13,024 bases of DNA from Glo-17 sp964549735 (GTDB lineage: Bacteria > Krumholzibacteriota > Krumholzibacteriia > LZORAL124-64-63). The position numbers and the translations under genes were made by a program. Shown here piece by piece: positions 7,591 through 13,024 of the stretch; position 1 is the stretch's first letter, and every line of letters starts with the position of its first letter. The stretch covers positions 1 through 13,024 of the forward strand of contig CAZJWO010000103.1 of assembly GCA_964549735.1 (NCBI GenBank), read 5' to 3'. The notes below the pieces were generated by a model. It saw only the letters and a list, made by a program, of their open reading frames with translations, ran no database searches and was not told the DNA's origin.

Positions 7591-8793
7591 CTAGAGGCGC
7601 CGCTGGCGGCGGATGAAGCCGATCTGCAGGGCCAGCGCCGCGGCCTGGAGGACACCGGCGAGCAGGTAGGGCGCGGCCAGGCCCAGGCCGCCGCGGATCA
7701 ACAGACCCGCGACGAGCGGCGGCAGGAAGCCGCCGGCGCCGATGAGGCTCTCGTGCATTCCGGCGTTGCGCCCGCGCACGGCGGGCACCTCGAGGCTGTA
7801 GAAGATCGAGGCCGCATAGCTGACGCCGCAGGCCAGTCCGAGCATCGGCGCGACGACCAGCAGCCAGCGGAAATCGGCGAGCGCGGGGATCGTGCAGACC
7901 GCCGCGAGCCCGGCGGCCTGCGGCAGCCAGAGCCGCCGGGCCGACCAGGCGAGCCGCACGCGCCCGCCCAGCAGCACGAAGACGGCCGTCTGGCTGGCGA
8001 GCACCGCGCCGAGGAACCAACCGTAGTGTTCGGGGTCCCAGCCGCGGTGCACGAACCACTGCGGCAGATGGTAGTGCAAGATGCCGAACACTCCATACGC
8101 AGCCGTGTTGGCCGTCCAGGCCATGGCAAGGAATGTGCGCAGCCGCGCCGACTCGCGCGCATCGCGCGCCCGCGGCGCGTCGCTGGCCGCCGCCGCGCGG
8201 ACCGCGTCGCGCGCCGCGGCGACGTGGCGCTTGCGCGGCAGGAGCAGGAACGCCGTGACCACCGCGGCGGCGCCCGCCAGATAGACGGCGCCGAAACCCA
8301 GACGGCTCAGCAGCAGCCCCCCGAGCAGGAACCCCGCCGTCTTGCCGGCGGACCAGGCGACGTTGAAGCGTCCCAGCGCGCCGACCCGGACCTGGCCAGG
8401 GCTCAGGTCGCCGAGCGTGGCCTGCACGGCCGGCCAGTACAACGCCTTGCCGATCCCGACCAGGGCCTGCAGCGCCAGCAGGATGTCGAGCCGGCGCGCG
8501 AGCCAGGCGAGCACGGCCGCGGCGACCAGCAGGACGGCGCCGCCGAGGCAGAGCAGATTGCGGTCGGCGCGGTCGCTCCACCGGCCAGCGACCGGTGCGC
8601 CGACGATGTAGGTCACCGCGCCGATCGCCGCCGCCAGTCCCAGCGCCAGCGCGTCGCCGCCGAGGTCCAGCACCCGGAACGGCATGGCGGCCATGATCAG
8701 GAAGAAGCCGCCGTCCATGGCCGCGGCAGAATGGTAGTAGCCGGTCCGCACCCGCTCGAGCCGCGCCCGGCCGGCCTGGTCGGCGCCGTCCAT
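7591..8793 (-). CDS. MFS transporter
   Basis: Major facilitator superfamily secondary transporter, inner membrane. 400 residues, typical length for a 12-helix protein. Many hydrophobic segments are visible in two halves separated by a basic/Ala-rich cytoplasmic loop at about 186-219. The loop between helices 2 and 3 carries a motif A-like GRWSDRADR at 70-78. Substrate cannot be read from sequence; no strong resemblance to a named sugar or drug subfamily. The ATG start lies three bases after the stop of the NSS symporter, so the two are very likely co-transcribed and co-translated. Ribosome site weak (GGAG twelve bases upstream, inside the previous gene). An internal start at Met26 cannot be excluded. 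The 76-nt gap to hemE leaves open whether the hem genes share its transcript. Confidence 0.88.
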   Translation of the reverse strand: MDGADQAGRARLERVRTGYYHSAAAMDGGFFLIMAAMPFRVLDLGGDALALGLAAAIGAVTYIVGAPVAGRWSDRADRNLLCLGGAVLLVAAAVLAWLARRLDILLALQALVGIGKALYWPAVQATLGDLSPGQVRVGALGRFNVAWSAGKTAGFLLGGLLLSRLGFGAVYLAGAAAVVTAFLLLPRKRHVAAARDAVRAAAASDAPRARDARESARLRTFLAMAWTANTAAYGVFGILHYHLPQWFVHRGWDPEHYGWFLGAVLASQTAVFVLLGGRVRLAWSARRLWLPQAAGLAAVCTIPALADFRWLLVVAPMLGLACGVSYAASIFYSLEVPAVRGRNAGMHESLIGAGGFLPPLVAGLLIRGGLGLAAPYLLAGVLQAAALALQIGFIRRQRRL

Positions 8794-8796
8794 CGC

Positions 8797-10194
8797 TTAC
8801 TGGTACTCCGCACCGAGGAAGACGATCGAGAACAGGATCGCGCCGACCGCGATCGGCGCCACGAAGCGCAGCGCGAACCGCAGGAAGGCGACGCCGCGGG
8901 CCGGCCGCGCGTCGCCGGCCGCCAACTCGTCGCCCACGATGCGCGGATCGAGCACCCAGCCCACGAAGACGGCGATCAGCAGGCCGCCGATCGGCAACAG
9001 CCAGTTGGCGGAGAGGTAGTCGAGCGAGGCGAACATGCCGGCGGTGGAACTGCGGCCGAAGAGATTCAGGCGCGAGAGCGTCTCGCTGCTGCCGACGCTC
9101 AGGGCGTTCAGCGCGCCGAAGACGGTGATCGCCAGTCCCATGGTCAGCGTTGCGCGGCGGCGCCCCCAGCCGATCTCGTCGATCGCGTAGCTCGACACCA
9201 CTTCCATGAGGCTGACCGTGGAGGTCAACGCCGCGAACGCGATCAGCAGGAAGAAGAGCCCGCTGACCAGGTTGCCGAGCGGCAGTTGCGCCAGCACCGT
9301 CGGCAGGGTCGTGAAGAGGATCGTCGCGCTTTCGGTCACGGTCAGGTCGAAGGTGAAGATGATCGAGAACATGATGACGCAGGCCAGGATGCCGATGAGC
9401 GAGTCCAGGAGCGAGATCTCCAGGACCGACCGCGGGATGCTGCTCTGGCGGCGCATGTAGCTGCCGTAGGTGAGCATGGCGCCCATGCCCAGGCTGAGCG
9501 AGAAGAAGGCCTGGCCGACGGCTTCGAGCACGGCGCTGGGCTTGACCGCCGCGAAATCGGGCCGGAAGAGGAACTGCAGCGCCGATCCGAAACCGTTCAT
9601 CGTCGCGGCATAGGCGACCAGGAAGAGCAGGATCGCCAGCAGCAGCGGCATGAGCACCCTGGCGACTCTCTCGATGCCCTGTTTGACGCCGAAGAAGACG
9701 GCCGCCATGGTCGCGGTCATGAAGGCCACGTGGTAGCCGACCTGCTGCGCGCCGTCGGCCAGGAACTCCTGCCCGAAGTACGTTTGCAGCGCGCCCGCGT
9801 CGCGGGCCAGGGCGCCGAGCTTGCCCTGCAGCGCGAGCACGATGTAGTGCAGCGTCCAACCGGCGACCACGCAGTAGTAAGAGAGGATGATGAAGCCCGC
9901 GGCCACGCCGAGGAATCCGACGCAGGTCCACGCCTTGCCGCCCGCGCGGCCGGTGGCCAGCAGCGCGAACGCGCCGACCGGGTTGCGCCGCGCCCGCCGT
10001 CCCATGAGGATCTCCGCGGCCATGATGGGCATGCCGACGAGCACGACGGCCGCCAGGTAGATCAGAACGAACGCGCCGCCCTCGTTCTGATGCGTCATGT
10101 ACGGGAACTTCCACAGGTTGCCCAGCCCGATGGCGCTGCCCGCCGCGGCCAGGATGAACCCCAACCTCCCGCTCCATTCGCCTCGTTCCTGCAT
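8797..10194 (-). CDS. NSS/SNF family sodium-dependent transporter
   Basis: Neurotransmitter:sodium symporter family (LeuT fold), which imports amino acids or related amines with Na+ across the inner membrane. 465 residues, in the size range of short bacterial members such as MhsT. The first helix has the family signature GSAIGLGNLWKFPY at 19-32; by comparison with LeuT, Ala21 and Asn26 fit sodium-site residues and Lys29 stands where LeuT has gating Arg30. NEGGAF follows. The unwound helix 6 region reads FFSLSLGMGAMLTYGSYM, with small residues at the substrate and sodium site, and LTSTVSLMEV matches helix 8. Eleven or twelve membrane segments are expected. Start ATG 10194 has only a weak ribosome site; N-terminus begins at the expected place just before helix 1. 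Substrate not determinable, amino acid most likely by family. Confidence 0.94.
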   Translation of the reverse strand: MQERGEWSGRLGFILAAAGSAIGLGNLWKFPYMTHQNEGGAFVLIYLAAVVLVGMPIMAAEILMGRRARRNPVGAFALLATGRAGGKAWTCVGFLGVAAGFIILSYYCVVAGWTLHYIVLALQGKLGALARDAGALQTYFGQEFLADGAQQVGYHVAFMTATMAAVFFGVKQGIERVARVLMPLLLAILLFLVAYAATMNGFGSALQFLFRPDFAAVKPSAVLEAVGQAFFSLSLGMGAMLTYGSYMRRQSSIPRSVLEISLLDSLIGILACVIMFSIIFTFDLTVTESATILFTTLPTVLAQLPLGNLVSGLFFLLIAFAALTSTVSLMEVVSSYAIDEIGWGRRRATLTMGLAITVFGALNALSVGSSETLSRLNLFGRSSTAGMFASLDYLSANWLLPIGGLLIAVFVGWVLDPRIVGDELAAGDARPARGVAFLRFALRFVAPIAVGAILFSIVFLGAEYQ

Positions 10195-10259
10195 GAGTTC
10201 TCGCTTTGGCGAAGGACAGCTTGCCGGCCGCGACGTGATTCCGCGCGCCGGCGCCGCCG

Positions 10260-10288
10260 AGGGTAGGACAACCGGCGCGCGACTGCAA
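10260..10288 (-). promoter_or_regulatory. Weak candidate promoter for the transporter pair
   Basis: TTGCAG (10283-10288) and TACCCT (10260-10265) on the minus strand are spaced by exactly 17 nt, about 66 bases before the symporter start. Each box matches the sigma70 consensus at only about half its positions, so this is a suggestion based mainly on spacing and location. Confidence 0.22.
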
Positions 10289-10293
10289 GCGCG

Positions 10294-10323
10294 GCGCGGG
10301 ACGCCGCGCGGGACGCCGCGCGG
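10294..10323. repeat. 12-bp tandem repeat, 2.5 copies, forming a strong hairpin
   Basis: The unit GCGCGGGACGCC occurs at 10294-10305 and 10306-10317, with a half copy at 10318-10323. Because each unit contains part of the palindrome CCGCGCGG, positions 10304-10311 and 10316-10323 can pair as a perfect 8-bp stem with a 4-nt loop. It starts 7 bases after the stop of the Ppx/GppA gene. There is no T tract, so it may be a Rho-assisted or mRNA-stabilising hairpin, not a classical intrinsic terminator; or simply slippage in GC-rich DNA. Confidence 0.7.
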
Positions 10324-10330
10324 ATCGAGT

Positions 10331-11287
10331 TCAGCCGCGCGCGCCGCCGTCCGGGCGGGGTCCGAAGCGGTCCTCGAGCAGGCCGAGGCGCAGGCCGCCC
10401 GCGCTGACGATCATCGGGGCGCGCGGCCAGCGACGGCCGATCTCAGCCGTGATGATGGCGCCGGCGAGGATCACCTCGGCGCGGTCCGGGTGCAGACCCG
10501 GCAGATCGCGCCGCGCGGCGGCCGGCAGCCGTTGCAAGCGCTCGATCTGCGCACGGACCGCGTCGCGGGCGAGCTCTCGGCCATGTCCGCGCGCGCTGTC
10601 GGCGAGGTCGAGCCCGTCGTGCAGCGACAGCAGGCTCGCCGGCGTGGCGCCGATCGCCAGGATGCGCTCGATCGCGTCCACAGCCGGCACGGCCGCGAGC
10701 GCTGCGGCCACCTGCGCGCGCGCGGCGGCGACCCGCGTCGCGGCGATCCGGTCCAGCGCGTGGGCCTCGGTCAGCGTGATCGTGCCGAGTTCGAGGCTGC
10801 AGCAGCCCTCCGGCCGCGGCCGGCGGCCCCAGGCCAGTTCGGTGCTCGCCCCGCCGATGTCGACCACGAGGATCGTCTCGCCGCGCGTCGGCGGCTGGCT
10901 CATGAACGCGCCCAGGTAGCCGAGGCGCGCTTCCTCCTGGCCGCTGATCACCTCGAGGTCGATGCCCGTCGAGCGATGGACCTCGGCCACGAACGCGCCG
11001 GCGTCGGGGCTCTGGCGCAGGACCATCGTCGCGACGGCGGCCACGGCGGTGACGCCGCGTTCAGTAGCGAGAGCGGCGAAACCCTGCAGGGCGGCCAGGG
11101 TGCGGGCGCGACCCGCCGGCGACAGGCCGCTCCGCCCGAGTTCGCGGCAGCCGAGCTTCGTGATGACCACCTGCTCGCATGCGGTCCGCCAGCCGGCGGC
11201 CGGATCGCGGCGCGCGAGGCGCAGCTTGACCGAGTGGCTGCCGACATCGACCGCGGCGAACAAGGGCGACTCAAACTGCGCTGTCAT
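10331..11287 (-). CDS. Ppx/GppA family phosphatase
   Basis: Family members hydrolyse inorganic polyphosphate (Ppx) or pppGpp (GppA) and belong to the ASKHA/actin-like ATPase fold; cytoplasmic. 318 residues, a single catalytic module without the C-terminal HD-like domain of E. coli PPX (about 510 residues), as in Ppx1-like short forms. Motifs: AAVDVGSHSVKL at 11-22 (phosphate 1 loop), EVISGQEEARLG at 112-123 carrying the conserved catalytic-region glutamates, VVDIGGASTEL at 141-151 (phosphate 2 loop; the common form is GGGST, here GGAST), and SAGGLRLGLLED near the C-terminus. Whether the substrate is polyP or pppGpp cannot be told from sequence. Start ATG 11287 has a poor ribosome site (GGA seven bases before). 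It stands alone between two hairpins: one 28 nt before its start and one just after its stop. Confidence 0.92.
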   Translation of the reverse strand: MTAQFESPLFAAVDVGSHSVKLRLARRDPAAGWRTACEQVVITKLGCRELGRSGLSPAGRARTLAALQGFAALATERGVTAVAAVATMVLRQSPDAGAFVAEVHRSTGIDLEVISGQEEARLGYLGAFMSQPPTRGETILVVDIGGASTELAWGRRPRPEGCCSLELGTITLTEAHALDRIAATRVAAARAQVAAALAAVPAVDAIERILAIGATPASLLSLHDGLDLADSARGHGRELARDAVRAQIERLQRLPAAARRDLPGLHPDRAEVILAGAIITAEIGRRWPRAPMIVSAGGLRLGLLEDRFGPRPDGGARG

Positions 11288-11315
11288 GATCCGTCCACGC
11301 CGCCGGACAAGCGAA

Positions 11316-11338
11316 AGGCCCGGCGTCGCGCCGGGCCT
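11316..11338 (-). terminator. GC hairpin between the ATPase and Ppx/GppA genes, probable terminator
   Basis: Perfect 10-bp inverted repeat AGGCCCGGCG / CGCCGGGCCT with a 3-nt loop. On the minus strand the stem is followed by TTTCGCTTG, a short T run, so it fits an intrinsic terminator for the ATPase gene that ends at 11465. It ends only 28 nt before the Ppx/GppA start codon, so it could also lie in that gene's leader. Confidence 0.65.
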
Positions 11339-11464
11339 GAAGACTGATCGCGGGGGTCCGTTGTGAAGACCGACAGAGGGATCGGACGCGGGAGATCGAG
11401 GTGATTCCGTTTCGTTTCGCGGGGGAGGGAACGGGGTTGGCGTTTGTGGGGGTGACGTGATCCA
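11339..11464. other. Intergenic region downstream of the ATPase gene
   Basis: About 125 bases between the ATPase stop and the hairpin. The plus strand is rich in G runs (GGGGGAGGG, GGGGTTGG, GTGGGGGTG). I see no open frame, no RNA gene and no convincing promoter; any promoter of the Ppx/GppA gene should lie here. Confidence 0.5.
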
Positions 11465-12835
11465 TCATAGGTCTCGCCAGAGCCGGGCGGTCTGCTCGAC
11501 CATGTAGAGCGGCAACGACAGCAGCGTGAACTCGACGACGTCGTCGCTGTGGGATCGCGTGTGGGCCACGCGCTGCCGCAGCGGCGGATCCGTGTCGAAG
11601 CGCAGCGCCCTCTCGATATGCCGCGCCGCCACCAGTTCGAGCAGGGACTTCAGCGATCCGCTCTTGCCAGCTTTCACCTCGATGGGAGCCACGTCCGGGC
11701 CGATCTGTTGCACGAAGTCGACCTCGGCGTTGTTGGCGCGGCCTTCCCGCAGCCAGTAGGTGGGCGTATAGACGCGGTCGTCGGGGGCGAGCAGGGGCAG
11801 GTGCTGGGCGATGAACTGCTCGGCCATGGCGCCTTCGTTGACGAAGCGCGCGTCGGCCACCTGCTCCGGCGTCAGGCGGTCGATGCCGCAGGCCGCGTTC
11901 ACCAGGCCGACGTCCAGGAAATAGGTCTTGAAGGCCGATTCCTTGAGGGTCGCGCCGAGCGGGAGGCCGGCCGCATCGGTGTGGGTCACGCGGCGGACGA
12001 CCCGCGCCATGACCAGCAGTTCGAGGGCCCGCTTGACAACCCGCGACCTGGCGTCCGAGTCCACGCGGGAGTACTTGAACTTCTCGCCGACCGCGCCCGG
12101 GACGAAACCGCAGACGCGGCGCAGCTGGGCGATCTCGGAGCGGGTGCCGTACTTCGTAAAGTCGTCGCGGTAGGTCTCGAGGATCGAAGCGTGGACGGAG
12201 CCCGCGGCTGCGAACGATCCCGTCTCGGCAAAGACGCGGACGGCTTCGGGCATGCCTCCGACCAGGAGGTAGTCGCGAAGCCTTCCCAGAAGCCGCATAT
12301 GGGCTGTCCGCGGAAAATCGTCGGCGAGCCGGTATTTCCGCAGCAGTTCCAGCAGCGACGTCTCTTCGAGCGCCGCGAGGAACTCCTCGAAGCCCATGGG
12401 CTCCAGGAAAAGGTATTCGATGCGCCCCACGGGCATGGAGAAGGCGTGGTCGGTGAGGACGAACTCGAGCAGCGAACCGGCGGCGATGATCGGCAGGTAC
12501 GGCCGGTCCTCGTGCAGGGAGCGCAGGGCCGCAACGGCGGACGGTGCGGCTTGGATCTCGTCCAGGAAGAGAAGGGACGCATGGTCGTCGATGGGGCCTT
12601 TGTCGATCAAGTATTCCAGCTCCGACAGGATCCGCGAGGTGTCCCGCGTGGCGAAGATCTCGTCCAGTTCCGGGCGTCGTTCGAGATCGACCTCGTGCAG
12701 TTTCCGCCCTGACCGTTCGGTGAAAAGGCGGACGAGCGTGGATTTGCCGACCTGGCGAGCACCACGGATGAGGAGGGGTTTGCGGGTCGGGGCCGCGATC
12801 CATGATTCAAGTCTTTTCATGGCATGGCGTTGCAT
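11465..12835 (-). CDS. AAA_14 / DUF4143 ATPase
   Basis: 456 residues, the usual size of this family (AAA_14 domain followed by DUF4143). N-terminal P-loop ATPase: Walker A GARQVGKST at 25-33, Walker B LLFLDEIQ at 88-95, and an AAGSLLE sensor-like strand end at 118-124. Then the family segment MPVGRIEYLFLEPMGFEEF. The C-terminal DUF4143 part includes a PD-(D/E)XK-like core: NNAEVDF with Glu371 and Asp373, then PIEVKAGK with Glu386 and Lys388. Biological role is unknown for the family; members are widespread, often in variable genome regions. Start ATG 12835 sits about 30 nt after a predicted transcription start; an internal ATG at 12820 has no ribosome site. Base composition looks less GC-rich than the hem genes, consistent with later acquisition (visual impression, not measured). 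Transcribed alone; no toxin, antitoxin or methylase beside it. Confidence 0.93.
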   Translation of the reverse strand: MQRHAMKRLESWIAAPTRKPLLIRGARQVGKSTLVRLFTERSGRKLHEVDLERRPELDEIFATRDTSRILSELEYLIDKGPIDDHASLLFLDEIQAAPSAVAALRSLHEDRPYLPIIAAGSLLEFVLTDHAFSMPVGRIEYLFLEPMGFEEFLAALEETSLLELLRKYRLADDFPRTAHMRLLGRLRDYLLVGGMPEAVRVFAETGSFAAAGSVHASILETYRDDFTKYGTRSEIAQLRRVCGFVPGAVGEKFKYSRVDSDARSRVVKRALELLVMARVVRRVTHTDAAGLPLGATLKESAFKTYFLDVGLVNAACGIDRLTPEQVADARFVNEGAMAEQFIAQHLPLLAPDDRVYTPTYWLREGRANNAEVDFVQQIGPDVAPIEVKAGKSGSLKSLLELVAARHIERALRFDTDPPLRQRVAHTRSHSDDVVEFTLLSLPLYMVEQTARLWRDL

Positions 12836-12870
12836 GATTCTCGCCCTATCTAGAAGAGGTCCTTGTTGGA

Positions 12871-12891
12871 CATAATATGGGCATAATATGG
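12871..12891. repeat. Direct repeat CATAATATGG, 11-bp period, over the promoter
   Basis: Two perfect copies at 12871-12880 and 12882-12891, one base apart, so they repeat every 11 bp, about one DNA helical turn. They cover the -10 box and spacer of the ATPase promoter. Such placement fits an operator for a repressor, but a chance duplication is equally possible. Confidence 0.6.
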
Positions 12892-12900
12892 ACTAGTCAA
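12872..12900 (-). promoter_or_regulatory. Near-consensus sigma70-type promoter of the ATPase gene
   Basis: On the minus strand TTGACT (12895-12900) and TATTAT (12872-12877) are separated by exactly 17 nt. The predicted start of transcription is near 12865, giving a leader of about 30 nt before ATG 12835. This is the best promoter in the window. A second TATTAT (12883-12888) lies within the spacer because of the direct repeat. Confidence 0.8.
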
Positions 12901-13024
12901 GGCTATTTTACATGTATGTTATTTTCAGGAAGGGGACATTGTCGTTGCCGAGCCGGGGAACGGTTCGGCGTTTGGGGCCTTGGCGTCATACTGTATGCAG
13001 AACTGGACATTTTACAGCCAGTTT
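12901..13024. other. AT-richer gene-free contig edge, possible mobile-element remnant
   Basis: No open frame of note. GGACATT occurs at 12934-12940 and 13005-13011 and ATTTTACA at 12905-12912 and 13009-13016, so short words recur within 120 bases. An imperfect 8-bp hairpin with one G-T pair lies at 12947-12969, followed by GTTT on the plus strand. Recurring GGACATTTT-type words are found near the ends of some insertion sequences, and assemblies often break at them; here that is only inference, as no transposase sequence is visible. Confidence 0.3.

Noticed and set aside
7753..10266. Long plus-strand open frame (837 codons) opposite both transporter genes
   Set aside because: The translation is rich in Asp, Glu, Gln, Arg and His, the mirror image of membrane-segment codons, and has no domain. 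The minus-strand transporters carry clear family signatures.
7274..10288. 1004-codon minus-strand frame across hemE, MFS and NSS genes
   Set aside because: It is out of frame with all three recognised genes and is Arg/Ala/Gly-rich low-information sequence.
11549..12712. 387-codon plus-strand frame opposite the ATPase
   Set aside because: No motifs; the minus strand has intact Walker A, Walker B and DUF4143 residues.
12947..12969. Imperfect hairpin followed by GTTT on the plus strand, as a terminator
   Set aside because: There is no plus-strand gene upstream for it to terminate, the stem has a G-T pair and the T run is only three bases; recorded only within the contig-edge entry.
1..13024. 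CRISPR arrays, tRNA or rRNA genes, toxin-antitoxin or restriction systems
   Set aside because: I looked for regularly spaced repeats, tRNA-like cloverleaf ends, rRNA-like stretches and small paired genes, and saw none; the gaps are all shorter than 200 bases.

Overview
The window is a very GC-rich bacterial contig, probably from a short-read metagenome assembly. All nine genes I can support lie on the minus strand, so transcription runs from right to left. The left edge is not genomic: positions 17-51 match the Illumina TruSeq adapter, preceded by a C-rich stretch. The first gene is therefore cut off at position 52, and the last residues of its naive translation come from the adapter. The gene content (a hemE-hemN-hemH-hemG heme cluster, an NSS sodium symporter and an AAA_14/DUF4143 ATPase) together with the high GC would fit a little-cultured Gram-negative lineage such as Krumholzibacteriota, Eisenbacteria, Gemmatimonadota or Myxococcota. 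The sequence alone does not settle which.

In order of transcription, the right edge (12836-13024) is an AT-richer, gene-free strip. It holds a near-consensus sigma70-type promoter (TTGACT, 17 nt, TATTAT) that drives an AAA_14/DUF4143 ATPase (12835-11465). A 10-bp GC hairpin (11316-11338) separates this from a single-domain Ppx/GppA phosphatase (11287-10331). After a short gap with a 12-bp tandem repeat and hairpin come two membrane transporters four bases apart or less: an NSS/SNF sodium symporter (10194-8797) and an MFS transporter (8793-7591).

A 76-nt gap containing an AT-rich -10-like box and a small hairpin precedes a compact heme operon: hemE (7514-6471), hemN (6466-5099), hemH (5078-3978), hemG (3985-2558), then a large AMP-forming acyl-CoA synthetase-like gene (2555-<52). 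Junctions run from an 8-nt overlap to a 20-nt gap. The four hem enzymes carry uroporphyrinogen III to protoheme by the classical protoporphyrin route: HemE to coproporphyrinogen III, radical-SAM HemN to protoporphyrinogen IX, FAD-dependent HemG to protoporphyrin IX, and HemH inserts iron. Upstream enzymes (HemA/L/B/C/D) are not in the window.

Most of the window is recognisable housekeeping and transport. The least explained item is the acyl-CoA synthetase-like protein tightly coupled to hemG. It has a helical N-terminal leader, a C-terminal extension of roughly 195 residues (or more, since it is truncated) that I cannot assign, and an apparent shift of the usual catalytic lysine. I do not see evidence for a defence system, CRISPR array, RNA gene or complete mobile element.
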